From: Clostridiales bacterium
Lineage (GTDB): Bacteria > Bacillota > Clostridia > Lachnospirales > Lachnospiraceae
Reading direction: 5' to 3'
Length of the DNA stretch: 64,000 nucleotides
Assembly: GCA_019424245.1 (NCBI GenBank)
Contig: JAHYZV010000002.1
Coordinates: forward strand, 189,695 to 253,694
The notes under the pieces are model-generated. The model was not told the origin of the DNA and did not search any database. It was given only the letters and a program-made list of their open reading frames with translations. Made by a program: the position numbers and the translations under genes. Shown here piece by piece: positions 18,733 to 27,260 of the stretch; positions within the stretch are counted from its first letter, which is position 1, and every line of letters starts with the position of its first letter.

Positions 18733-18981
18733 ATGAAATATACAACAAAGGGCGTATGCTCACGTTCGATTGAATTCGATGTAGTAGATAATAAGGTTAC
18801 AGGTGTTAGGTTTGAGGGCGGATGCTCTGGCAATACACAGGGTGTTGCAGCACTTGTTGAGGGCATGGATGTTAACGAGGCTATTAAGCGTATGAAAGGT
18901 ATCAAATGTGGTTTTAAGCCAACATCATGTCCAGATCAGCTTGCTTCTGCACTCGAGCAGTACCTTGCCAAGGCTAATTAA
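18733..18981 (+). CDS. TSCPD-domain small protein
   Basis: An 82-residue protein of the TIGR03905 TSCPD group, named for the motif seen here as PTSCPDQLASALE. It carries four cysteines (VCSRS, GGCSGN, IKCGF, TSCPD). A related domain is found at the C-terminus of some ribonucleotide reductases, where it may bind metal; the stand-alone form has no settled role. The start is the ATG at 18733: GGAGG lies seven bases upstream, while the ATG at 18727 is too close. The radical SAM gene follows after 23 bases and murG after that, so the three may be cotranscribed. Confidence 0.85.
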   Translation: MKYTTKGVCSRSIEFDVVDNKVTGVRFEGGCSGNTQGVAALVEGMDVNEAIKRMKGIKCGFKPTSCPDQLASALEQYLAKAN

Positions 18982-19004
18982 ACATTTTAGAAACGGAGAA
19001 TAGA

Positions 19005-19808
19005 ATGGGATCAGTAAGCAGGTTTAAAAGAATCTACATAGAGATCACAAGCACCTGTAATCTCAGATGTTCTTTCTGCCAGGAAACAAAACGTCCGCCA
19101 CATTTCATGTCTATTGAAGAATTCGGACATATTCTTGACGAAATAAAACCATATACGAATTACATATATCTGCATGTAAAAGGTGAACCTATGCTGCATC
19201 CTGAACTTGATACTATTCTTTCCATGTGCCAGGATGCCGGCCTTACTGTCAACCTTACAACAAATGGCACACTGCTTTATAGGAAGCTTTTCACTCTTAT
19301 AAAACATCCTGTACATCAGATAAATGTATCTATGCATAGCGCAGATGATAACGACTGCATAGATATGGATAACTATATAAATGAACTTTTCTACTCATGT
19401 GATGAAATATTGGAAAAAACAGATACTGAGATATCTCTTAGATTATGGAATACTAAAAATGAGCCAGCTCTTTTTGGAAAGAAAAACTGTACTATAAAAA
19501 AACATCTTTATGTCAATGTACAGAGTCCATTTGAATGGCCTGAGCTTGACAGCAGTTATTGCAATGAACGTGGTTTCTGTCAGGGACTTAGAACACATAT
19601 AGCTATACTGAGTGATGGTACTGTAACACCATGCTGTCTTGATGGCAATGGTATTATGAAGCTTGGAAATATCTTTGACACACCACTTAAAAATATTCTG
19701 GAATGTGAGAGAAGTTCTGCATTTACAAAGGGGTTCCATAATAAATATGCTGTAGAACCACTATGTCAGCACTGCTCTTTCAAGGAAAGATTCGCACATA
19801 AGATGTAG
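19005..19808 (+). CDS. Radical SAM/SPASM-domain protein
   Basis: A 267-residue radical SAM enzyme. The cluster-binding CxxxCxxC is at C18, C22 and C25 (TCNLRCSFC), followed by HVKGEPMLHPEL (the GGEP-like motif) and NLTTNGTLL. A C-terminal SPASM-type segment holds CCLDGNGIMKLGNIF and CQHCSF, expected to bind an auxiliary iron-sulfur cluster. Members modify peptides or proteins or act as anaerobic maturases. No precursor peptide is evident beside it, so the substrate is unknown. GGAG lies about eight bases before the ATG, and the gene follows the TSCPD gene closely. Confidence 0.87.
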   Translation: MGSVSRFKRIYIEITSTCNLRCSFCQETKRPPHFMSIEEFGHILDEIKPYTNYIYLHVKGEPMLHPELDTILSMCQDAGLTVNLTTNGTLLYRKLFTLIKHPVHQINVSMHSADDNDCIDMDNYINELFYSCDEILEKTDTEISLRLWNTKNEPALFGKKNCTIKKHLYVNVQSPFEWPELDSSYCNERGFCQGLRTHIAILSDGTVTPCCLDGNGIMKLGNIFDTPLKNILECERSSAFTKGFHNKYAVEPLCQHCSFKERFAHKM

Positions 19809-19824
19809 ACAAAATATATTTTGA

Positions 19825-19926
19825 CAGAATTGGAGAATAGTGTGAAAAATAAGATTTTTCACACGCAAGATTTGTGCTTACGCACAAACTTGAGATGCGC
19901 TGAGAAGCAGCGCAAGAATGGAGAAT
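19825..19926 (+). repeat. Multi-hairpin leader element, copy B
   Basis: The same element as at 15189-15287. Hairpins are GTGTGAAAAAT/ATTTTTCACAC (19840-19864), TTTGTGC/GCACAAA (about 19871-19888) and TGCGCTG/CAGCGCA (about 19896-19914). It is bounded on both sides by AGAAT(T)GGAGAATA, a locus-specific repeat that contains the murG ribosome-binding site. It lies inside the radical SAM-murG intergenic gap. Confidence 0.75.
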
Positions 19927-19929
19927 ATA

Positions 19930-20994
19930 ATGAAAAAAATAGTACTTACCGGTGGTGGAACTGCTGGTCATGTAACACCCAATATAGCACTTCTTCCAAG
20001 CCTTAAAGAGGCTGGATATGAGGTATTCTATATCGGCTCGTACAGCGGAATTGAAAAAACTCTTATAGAAGACCTTGATATTCCTTACTACGGAATATCT
20101 TCCGGAAAACTAAGAAGATATAGAAGCTTTAAGAATCTTACTGATCCATTCAGAGTTATCAAAGGTTATTTTCAGGCAGGAAAGCTTATGCGCCGCATTA
20201 AACCTGATATCGTGTTTTCAAAAGGTGGCTTTGTATCGGTACCAGTAGTACTTGCTGCTGGAAATAAGCATATTCCTGTTATCATCCATGAATCAGATAT
20301 GACACCTGGTCTGGCTAACAGGATAGCTATGAAAAAAGCAACACGAATATGCTGTAATTTCCCCGAAACAGTTAAATATCTTCCAAAGGATAAGGCTGTG
20401 CTTACTGGTTCTCCTATAAGACAGGAGCTTCTTCTTGGTAATAAGCTTGCTGGTCTTGAACTGTGTGGATTTACAACTGATAAGCCTATAATAATGGTTG
20501 TCGGAGGCAGCACTGGTGCTGTACACGTTAATGAGGCAGTAAGAAAGATTCTTCCAGAACTTTTAAAAAGCTTTCAGGTTGTCCATCTATGTGGAAAAGG
20601 AAAAATGGATACCTCCCTTAACAATCTAGGCGGATATATCCAGTTTGAATACATAAGTGAACAGATGCGGGATCTTTTCGCCATAAGTGATATTGTTATA
20701 TCAAGAGCAGGTGCCAACTCAATATGTGAATTGCTTGCACTTAAGAAGCCTAACCTTTTGATACCTCTTTCTGCCAATGCAAGCCGTGGCGACCAGATAC
20801 TTAATGCAAAGTCTTTTAAAGAGCATGGTTATTCGAGTGTTATATTTGAAGAAGACCTTACTCCTGAAGTTCTTTTAAATGCTGTAAATGAACTGTATGA
20901 AAACAGACATACTTATATAAACAATATGGCTAAAAGTAAAGAAAGCAATGCTATTCCTATCATTATGGAACTAATAGAAAACTCTTCTAAATAA
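19930..20994 (+). CDS. murG: MurG, undecaprenyl-PP-MurNAc-pentapeptide GlcNAc transferase
   Basis: A 354-residue peripheral membrane glycosyltransferase (GT28) that adds GlcNAc to lipid I to make lipid II for peptidoglycan. N-terminal TGGGTAGHVTPNIAL and the conserved HESDMTPGLANR and GGSTGAVHVNEAV segments are present, with SRAGANSICELLALKKPNLLIPL near residue 260. The start is the ATG at 19930, six bases after GGAG; an in-frame ATG at 19918 would overlap that site. The gene is outside any dcw cluster and follows a radical SAM gene, with a hairpin element between them. Confidence 0.94.
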   Translation: MKKIVLTGGGTAGHVTPNIALLPSLKEAGYEVFYIGSYSGIEKTLIEDLDIPYYGISSGKLRRYRSFKNLTDPFRVIKGYFQAGKLMRRIKPDIVFSKGGFVSVPVVLAAGNKHIPVIIHESDMTPGLANRIAMKKATRICCNFPETVKYLPKDKAVLTGSPIRQELLLGNKLAGLELCGFTTDKPIIMVVGGSTGAVHVNEAVRKILPELLKSFQVVHLCGKGKMDTSLNNLGGYIQFEYISEQMRDLFAISDIVISRAGANSICELLALKKPNLLIPLSANASRGDQILNAKSFKEHGYSSVIFEEDLTPEVLLNAVNELYENRHTYINNMAKSKESNAIPIIMELIENSSK

Positions 20995-21015
20995 ATAATT
21001 AAAAAATATATATTA

Positions 21016-21124
21016 AGCGCCTGCTGTACCGTATATTGATAAAGTTGAAATTCATTTCAAAAAAGACATATCAGCTGATGTTTATTTCACTTCTGGTATA
21101 AACGCAATCTAGCAAGCAGGCGCT
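21016..21124. terminator. Large structured terminator region between convergent genes
   Basis: AGCGCCTGCT (21016-21025) pairs perfectly with AGCAGGCGCT (21115-21124) across 89 bases that include smaller hairpins such as TTGAAAT/ATTTCAA and ACATATCAGC/GCTGATGT. On the plus strand it is followed by GATTTT. It sits between the murG stop and the stop of the convergent LytM-like gene. Confidence 0.55.
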
Positions 21125-21130
21125 GATTTT

Positions 21131-21943
21131 CTACTCAACAAAATATGCATCTGGATTAACTGGTTCTCCGTACTGTGTAAGTTTAAAATATACCCCAGGA
21201 CCTTCTTCAATATAGTATGCACTTGGGCTTGCCACTGTACCTATAAGCTGTCCTGTTGTAACCTTATCCCCTTTTTTCAGATTAACATTTTCTATCATTC
21301 CTGTAGTTGTCTCATATCCATTTCCGATAGATACCGTTACTGTTGTACCTGTTTCAGAAAGCTCTGCAACGTCTGTGACTACGCCTGAAGCTGCTGCTGC
21401 AACATTAGTTCCTACTTCTGAGTTTATGATGATCCCTGGACTGCATTTATATACTCCAAGACTTTTAAAAAGCACTGTTTCATCCATACTATAATCCAGT
21501 GTAATATGTCCTAATACCGGCCATGCCAGTTTATTACTTTCATCAAATGTAAAACTTCTCATAGCTTCTGCCATAACCTCTTCAGATGATAATGTTGGTG
21601 GAACTGTAGCTTCTTCCTGCATTGTTGTATCTTCTTTATCAGATATCATCAGCTCATCATTATTCTTTTCCACAGACTCGTTTTTTTCAGCCATTCTTCC
21701 CCTTGCGTTTGCTTCTAACAGCTCATCCTGTGCATCTGACTCATCTATATTTTCTTCTGCATCCTCTGTCTTCATTGCAACATTTTCCTCTGTTTCGTTC
21801 AAATTAACAATATTGCCGCTTTCATTTCTGTTAGCATTTACATTTTTTATAACCGAAACAACACCAATAATAAGAGCTGCAATTATACCAAGTGAAATAA
21901 TTGTAGATACTATCTTTACTGTATTCCTTCTATCTTTATCCAT
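21131..21943 (-). CDS. Membrane-anchored LytM/M23-like protein lacking catalytic residues
   Basis: A 270-residue protein: short cytoplasmic N-terminus, one transmembrane helix (about residues 10-32), a Glu/Asp/Asn-rich linker (35-110) and a C-terminal LytM fold (about 150-270). The beta-strand pattern of M23 is intact (GTNVAAAASGVVTDV, KKGDKVTTGQLIGTV, GEPVNPDAYF). The zinc-binding HxxxD and HxH positions are replaced, reading SPGIIIN and GVYFKLTQ, so it is probably not a peptidase. The layout resembles SpoIIQ-type scaffold proteins. The start is the ATG at 21941-21943, preceded by GGAGGTTAAT. It stands alone between terminators. Confidence 0.82.
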   Translation of the reverse strand: MDKDRRNTVKIVSTIISLGIIAALIIGVVSVIKNVNANRNESGNIVNLNETEENVAMKTEDAEENIDESDAQDELLEANARGRMAEKNESVEKNNDELMISDKEDTTMQEEATVPPTLSSEEVMAEAMRSFTFDESNKLAWPVLGHITLDYSMDETVLFKSLGVYKCSPGIIINSEVGTNVAAAASGVVTDVAELSETGTTVTVSIGNGYETTTGMIENVNLKKGDKVTTGQLIGTVASPSAYYIEEGPGVYFKLTQYGEPVNPDAYFVE

Positions 21944-22295
21944 ATTAACCTCCATTCCATGCATAATATGCATATTTTAATAAACAAGCCGTTCACCAGA
22001 TGCATTTATAGTTTTATGCACTTATTGCTTGCGATGTTAATATGTTTTCCACTTATTCAGCTACTTATTCACTTATTTTAAATATGTTTTTATTTTTGTT
22101 AATTTTAAATATTTAGGTTTATTTTATTTGTTGTAAATATATTTAAACTCGTTACACTTTTAAATTCTTATATATTTATATAGTTCTCTGACTTTAAAAA
22201 AAGGATGTAAACACCTCTCAGTGTCAACACCCTTACTTTTATTACTTTATTATGATTTTTGTTATAATTCTTGCTATAAATTCTTTTTATGAATT
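21944..22295 (-). terminator. Spacer with intrinsic terminator of the yvyF unit
   Basis: At 22194-22235 (minus strand) AAGGGTGT pairs with ACATCCTT, with one G-U pair and further pairing inside, followed by seven U. It separates the yvyF transcription unit from the LytM-like gene. The rest of the spacer is AT-rich; an ATGCAT...ATGCAT palindrome at about 21957-21973 lies just upstream of the LytM-like ribosome-binding site. Confidence 0.6.
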
Positions 22296-22721
22296 CTACT
22301 TATTATCTTTATCGAGGAATCTCATTTTAGCTTCCGCTGATGCACGCTTTTCCATGCTTTCAACAGCCGCATTGGATTCTCCATACATAGAACCAAGATT
22401 GTTAGCAATCTTATTCTTACATCTTTCACAGAACCTGCCAGATCTTATTGTTGCTCCACATCTTTCACATCTGATACCTATAGGTGAATCCTCAGCTATC
22501 ATAAGACGCTCTTCTCTTATCCACTGTTCTATCTGTCTTGAGCTTACATCACATTCTTCTGACACTTCATTGATAGTTGCAGCTTTATGTTCCTCTATAT
22601 ATTCTTTGACTTCATCAAACTTTTCTTCCATCTTCTCTATACAGTTAGGACACAGATTGCGGTAAGGACCACCTATAAAATTATATAACTTACCACACAT
22701 TCTGCAATTTCTTACATCCAT
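22296..22721 (-). CDS. yvyF: Flagellar operon protein YvyF-like
   Basis: A 141-residue protein of the TIGR03826/YvyF group, which is typically encoded beside comF and flagellar genes. It has an N-terminal zinc-binding CRMCGKLYNF...CPNC pair, a central helix-turn-helix-like region (TINEVSEECDVSSRQIEQWIREERL) and a second zinc-binding knuckle (CERCGATIRSGRFCERCK). The role is unsettled; a regulatory function in flagellar synthesis is suspected in Bacilli. GGAGG precedes the ATG. The comF stop codon lies about 20 bases upstream, so the two genes form a unit. Confidence 0.88.
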   Translation of the reverse strand: MDVRNCRMCGKLYNFIGGPYRNLCPNCIEKMEEKFDEVKEYIEEHKAATINEVSEECDVSSRQIEQWIREERLMIAEDSPIGIRCERCGATIRSGRFCERCKNKIANNLGSMYGESNAAVESMEKRASAEAKMRFLDKDNK

Positions 22722-22742
22722 AATTTTCCTCCATTCTTGTGT

Positions 22743-23513
22743 CTAAAATCCTTTTCCTATACACAACGTGACCACATATACTTTATCTGTCCCAGATTCT
22801 TTAAAACATCTTGCACACGCGTCTACCGTTGCACCCGTTGTATATATATCATCCACAATTAATACTTTATTATATCTTATACTATTATTGCAGATTTGAA
22901 AAGCGTTTTGAAGATTTTTAACTCTTTCTTCATTACTCAGTTCCTTCATTGGCGTTGTCTTTCTGATACGCATAATATATTTATTATTGATGGGAATTCC
23001 CATACTGCCTGAAAGTTCATCTGCAATAAGCTCCGCCTGGTTATAACCTCTCTGCTTAAGCTTTGATTCATGTATTGGTACAGGTATAATCACATCAGGC
23101 CTCCATGCTCTTATAACCATGCCACACATTCTTTCAATTTCTCTTGCATATATAGCCGCATATTCTCTCTTATTATGATACTTAAATCTATATATCGACT
23201 GCTTTATTCCATCTGAATACTCATATAAGCTTACTGCCTGGTCATAAATATGTTCTGTTTTCATACAATCCTGGCAGTATTCCCTGTCATCATCAAGAGC
23301 TTTGCCACATTTTATGCATGTCGGCTCATCAACATATGTTATTTTGTCAAGACACCACGGACATATATCCAGTCTTTCTTTGTTCTTTACTACACGCGGT
23401 TTTCCACATATGGGACATGCCGGAGGATACAAAACATCTTCTGTATTTTTTATTATATCCTGGATGATTTTTTCTATTTTTTCTTTTAAATATCTTTTTT
23501 CTTTTGAATACAT
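22743..23513 (-). CDS. comF: ComF family phosphoribosyltransferase-like protein
   Basis: A 256-residue protein with N-terminal zinc-binding cysteines (CPICGKPR, CPWCLDK, CIKCGKALDDDREYCQDC) and a C-terminal phosphoribosyltransferase domain with the PRPP loop VLIVDDIYTTGATVDAC. ComF proteins take part in uptake of transforming DNA in competent bacteria, though many non-competent species retain the gene. AGGGG lies a few bases before the ATG. It lies between recD2 and yvyF, a common order in Firmicutes. Confidence 0.92.
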   Translation of the reverse strand: MYSKEKRYLKEKIEKIIQDIIKNTEDVLYPPACPICGKPRVVKNKERLDICPWCLDKITYVDEPTCIKCGKALDDDREYCQDCMKTEHIYDQAVSLYEYSDGIKQSIYRFKYHNKREYAAIYAREIERMCGMVIRAWRPDVIIPVPIHESKLKQRGYNQAELIADELSGSMGIPINNKYIMRIRKTTPMKELSNEERVKNLQNAFQICNNSIRYNKVLIVDDIYTTGATVDACARCFKESGTDKVYVVTLCIGKGF

Positions 23514-23587
23514 TTTCCCCTTAAATATAGTTTTCTTTCAAATATCTTTTTTCTTTGTTTTTAATTTCACATTTTATCATATGTAAT

Positions 23588-25924
23588 CTACTTAATTTCT
23601 GATATTTCCTTTATTCTTTCGTCCAATGAAGTGTATCTTTTAGCTTCAGATTCATTTTTTGCCATCTGCATAAACACCGGCTCTTCTCCTATTATACACA
23701 CACATTTTCTTGCTCTTGTGATAGCTGTATATAGAATATTCCGGTTCATAAGCATTCTTGGACCTGCATACATCGGTATAATAACAGCAGGATATTCACT
23801 TCCCTGTGCCTTATGCACTGTTATTGAATATGCAAGCTCCAGCTCATCAAGATCATCAAAGCTGTATTCGACATATCTTCCATCTTCAAATCTTACTGTC
23901 ATGCTTTTATTAAATGGTACTATCTCCATAACTATCCCTGTGTCTCCGTTAAACACTCCACTTCCCTGTTCTATAGCCATTCCACGATCATTTTTTTTCG
24001 TCCAGTCAAGCTGATAGTCATTTTTTATCTGCATAACCTTATCGCCTTCCCTGAAAACATTATCCCCATGCTTTTTTTCCATCTTGGAGGCACTGGAAGG
24101 ATTGAGGAAATCCTGAAGAATATTGTTAAGTCTTTCAACACCTACTGCTGATTTTCTTGAAGGTGTAAGCACTTGTATTTCGTTTATATCTGCACCGACA
24201 TAGCCTGGCAGCTTATCCTTAATAACTGTTTTCAATGCAGCTATTATGGCCTCAGAACCCTGTCTGTGTATAAAAAGAAAATCCTTGCTATACTTGTTTA
24301 ACGTAACCTGTTCGCCTTTATTAATCTTGTGGGCATTGGTTATTATCTCACTTTCTGCTGCCTGTCTGAATATCTTTTCAAGCTTTACAACATTAAAACA
24401 TCCTGATGATATAATATCCTTTAACACATTTCCTGGTCCCACACTAGGAAGCTGGTCAACATCTCCTACAAGTATAAGCCTTGTACCTACTGGAACTGCC
24501 TTAAGCAATGCATTCATAATGTTAATGTCAACCATGGACATCTCATCCACTATTATTACGTCTGCTTCGAGAGGATTATCCTGATCTCTGTTAAAATGCA
24601 TGCCAAGACTTGAAGAAGCATTACGCTTTTCGTTATCAAGCTCAGAAAGCCCACCTCCTGCTATCTCTAACAATCTGTGGATTGTCTGTGCTTCAACACC
24701 GCACGTTTCTGTCATACGTTTCGCAGCCCTTCCTGTTGGTGCAGCAAGCCGTATATCCAGTCTTTCCATTTCGAAATATTTTATTATGGCGTTAATCGTT
24801 GTTGTTTTTCCTGTACCAGGACCACCTGTTATTACAATAAGTCCATTGAGTGCCGCTAATGCAACCGCACGTTTTTGTATATCATCAAGTATTATGTTTT
24901 CTGATTTTTCGATATCTGCTATGCGTTCATATACATTTCCGGTATCTTCATCACATTGTATATTAAGCTCAAGAAGATTCTTTGCAACATTCTGTTCCAT
25001 GCGATAATACATGGCTGAATATACATTCCATGATGTATGTCCATCACTTTCCTGTTCCTTTATGCTGTATGACATATCCTTTTCATCATCTGGCACGTCA
25101 TCCACATTTTTCTTAATATATATCTTTTTATCAATAGCAAGATCACTTATATAATGTTCATAATCCGTTATCTTGACGTCAAGCAGTATCTCAGCCTGAT
25201 ATTTAAGCTTATCATATGGAAGATATGTATGCCCCTGCAGTGTCGCCTGATTAAGACAGTATAAAAGTCCGCTTTTTATTCTGAAATCAGAATCGCCCTT
25301 TATTCCTACCTTTGTCGCTATTGCATCAGCCTTTTTAAAACCTATGCCTTCAATATCATCTGCCAGCTTATAAGGGTTATCAGTGATTATCGTGTATATG
25401 CTGTTACCGTATTTTTTAAATATTTTATTGGCAAGATTCATCTGGATACCATAATCTGAAAGATACATAACAGCTTTTCTGGTATCTCTTTTACCGGCAT
25501 ATTGCTGTGCTATATCCATTGCTTTGTTGTAGCTTATTCCTTTAATATCTGCCAGACGCTCCGGCTCTTTGTCGAGTATTTCAAAGGTCTGCTCGCCGAA
25601 CTCCTTAACTATTCGTTCTGCCATTTTAGCGCCTATACCCTTTATAGCCCCGGAACTTAGATAACGCTTTACAGATTCTGCATCTGTAGGCGTCTTGAAT
25701 TCATAAGAACTTATCTTAAACTGCATTGTATAATATGATGGATGCTTAACAAAAACACCATCTGCAGCTATAAATTCACCTGTGTCAACACTGCTTAGTG
25801 TGCCAACACAGGTAATATCGTCACCTTTGTATTCTATTTCGAAAACTGTATAACCATTATCCTCATTACGAAAGATAATGTTTTCTACAAATCCTTCTAC
25901 ATACTTAACAGACTCGTAATCCAA
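23588..25924 (-). CDS. recD2: RecD2-type ATP-dependent 5'-3' DNA helicase
   Basis: A 778-residue SF1B helicase that acts without RecBC. The N-terminal region carries tandem helix-hairpin-helix motifs (SSGAIKGIGAKMAERIV, DIKGISYNKAMDI, EGIGFKKADAIA). The motor follows with Walker A GGPGTGKTTT, Walker B VDEMSMVD, motif III-like GDVDQLPSVGPG, and a C-terminal UvrD-like segment with YSITVHKAQGSEYPAV and TAITRARK. It is expected to act in replication-fork repair. The start appears to be a TTG at 25922-25924 with GAGGG nine bases upstream. It precedes comF in the same direction. Confidence 0.94.
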   Translation of the reverse strand: MDYESVKYVEGFVENIIFRNEDNGYTVFEIEYKGDDITCVGTLSSVDTGEFIAADGVFVKHPSYYTMQFKISSYEFKTPTDAESVKRYLSSGAIKGIGAKMAERIVKEFGEQTFEILDKEPERLADIKGISYNKAMDIAQQYAGKRDTRKAVMYLSDYGIQMNLANKIFKKYGNSIYTIITDNPYKLADDIEGIGFKKADAIATKVGIKGDSDFRIKSGLLYCLNQATLQGHTYLPYDKLKYQAEILLDVKITDYEHYISDLAIDKKIYIKKNVDDVPDDEKDMSYSIKEQESDGHTSWNVYSAMYYRMEQNVAKNLLELNIQCDEDTGNVYERIADIEKSENIILDDIQKRAVALAALNGLIVITGGPGTGKTTTINAIIKYFEMERLDIRLAAPTGRAAKRMTETCGVEAQTIHRLLEIAGGGLSELDNEKRNASSSLGMHFNRDQDNPLEADVIIVDEMSMVDINIMNALLKAVPVGTRLILVGDVDQLPSVGPGNVLKDIISSGCFNVVKLEKIFRQAAESEIITNAHKINKGEQVTLNKYSKDFLFIHRQGSEAIIAALKTVIKDKLPGYVGADINEIQVLTPSRKSAVGVERLNNILQDFLNPSSASKMEKKHGDNVFREGDKVMQIKNDYQLDWTKKNDRGMAIEQGSGVFNGDTGIVMEIVPFNKSMTVRFEDGRYVEYSFDDLDELELAYSITVHKAQGSEYPAVIIPMYAGPRMLMNRNILYTAITRARKCVCIIGEEPVFMQMAKNESEAKRYTSLDERIKEISEIK

Positions 25925-25971
25925 TCTGCTTTTCCCTCTCTTTATAACTTTTTACCAAACTATAATTATAG

Positions 25972-26382
25972 CTACGCTTCATCTACTGTGTAGTTACGCT
26001 TCATCTGCTGGTAAAGTGTCTGTGCAATACCAAGTCCCTTACCATTATCAGATTCTGTAAACAACTCAGCATAGTTTTTAATCATCTCATCACCGAAGTA
26101 ACTTCCAAGTGTACTCATGGCAGAGTCTGACTCTCCACCTATAGATGCCATACTGTTAAACAATGATGTACTGCTATCATCATCTGAATCTATCTTAGCC
26201 ATCTTTTCCATAGATTTAAGCATCTGTTCTACAAAGTAACTTTCAAAATCCTTGCATACACTCATAAGCTCATCATCAGATGCCTTGGAAAAATCTGTAC
26301 CATTTATCTTATCTGTAAGATCTGATGATGTTTTATCATATGTATCTGCATAACTTGTATTAATACCTGTCATATAATCCAT
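25972..26382 (-). CDS. flgJ: Flagellar rod-binding protein, FlgJ N-terminal type
   Basis: A 136-residue protein matching the rod-binding (FlgJ N-terminal) domain: DELMSVCKDFESYFVEQMLKSMEK, then DEMIKNYAELFTESDNGKGLGIAQTLYQQMK. It lacks the C-terminal muramidase of proteobacterial FlgJ, as is usual in Firmicutes. It should help cap or assemble the flagellar rod as it crosses the peptidoglycan. GGAGATATGT precedes the ATG. It directly follows the two rod genes on the same strand. Confidence 0.87.
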   Translation of the reverse strand: MDYMTGINTSYADTYDKTSSDLTDKINGTDFSKASDDELMSVCKDFESYFVEQMLKSMEKMAKIDSDDDSSTSLFNSMASIGGESDSAMSTLGSYFGDEMIKNYAELFTESDNGKGLGIAQTLYQQMKRNYTVDEA

Positions 26383-26407
26383 ACATATCTCCTATTATAT
26401 CTTAAGT

Positions 26408-27226
26408 TTATCTCTTAAGTGCATTAGCCTGTTCCATCATAGTATCAGATGTTGTTATTGCCTTTGAACATAACTCATATGCTCTCTGTGCTGTAATAAG
26501 ATTAACCATCTCTGTTGCTACTTCAACGTTAGAAGCCTCAAGATATTTCTGCTTTAACTGGCTCTTTTTGCCAACGGCATCTGCATCTTCATTTAAAGCG
26601 ATACCTGATGCATCTGTCTCAGCAAGATAATTACCACCAAGCTTTTCAAGTCCTGATGGATTCGTAAACTGAAAAAGTCCTATCTTTACACCTATAGGTG
26701 TAACATTGCCATCATCTTCTTTATATGTTACATTGCCATCGGAATCCATGCTGATTCTTGTTAAATCATATTCATCTGATGATACAACTATAGGCTGTCC
26801 ATCTGAGCTTAATACTGGATATCCGTCTGCTGTACACAGCATCATACCCTCTGTTGATGTTGAAAAATAGAAATTTCCATTACGTGTATATAATGTATCT
26901 CCATCTTCATTCTGTATAGCAAAGAAACCATCTCCACTAATAGCAAAATCTGTTGCACTGTCACTCGCATTCATGGCACCCTGTGTATAGTGTGATGTTA
27001 TTGATGATACTCTTGCACCAAGACCAACCTGCGCAGAAACTGGCTTAAACTCACCATTGGCTGATGTTGTTCTTGCCTGAAGATTCTGATACAGCAAAGA
27101 CTTAAACTCAGTTGACTCTGATTTATAACCTACTGTGTTAACATTTGCAAGGTTATTCGATATTGTATCTACACTTGTCTGCTGTGCCATCATACCTGAT
27201 GCTGCAGTCCACAATGACCTCATCAT
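26408..27226 (-). CDS. flgG: Flagellar basal-body rod protein FlgG
   Basis: A 272-residue rod protein. The N-terminal flg_bb_rod motif (SLWTAASGMMAQQTSVDTIS then NNLANVNTVGYK), the mid-protein SGDGFFAIQNEDG and the C-terminal SNVEVATEMVNLITAQRAYE are all present. It builds the distal flagellar rod. GGAGG lies upstream of two adjacent ATGs, either of which could serve. It is the second of two paralogous rod genes in the order mreB-flgF-flgG-flgJ, similar to mbl-flhO-flhP in Bacillus subtilis. Confidence 0.93.
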   Translation of the reverse strand: MMRSLWTAASGMMAQQTSVDTISNNLANVNTVGYKSESTEFKSLLYQNLQARTTSANGEFKPVSAQVGLGARVSSITSHYTQGAMNASDSATDFAISGDGFFAIQNEDGDTLYTRNGNFYFSTSTEGMMLCTADGYPVLSSDGQPIVVSSDEYDLTRISMDSDGNVTYKEDDGNVTPIGVKIGLFQFTNPSGLEKLGGNYLAETDASGIALNEDADAVGKKSQLKQKYLEASNVEVATEMVNLITAQRAYELCSKAITTSDTMMEQANALKR

Positions 27227-27260
27227 AATGCTTGTCCTCCTGATTACTCTAATAAATACT

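Noticed and set aside
21131..21943. Active M23 peptidase
   Set aside because: The zinc ligands of both motifs are replaced, so activity is not supported.
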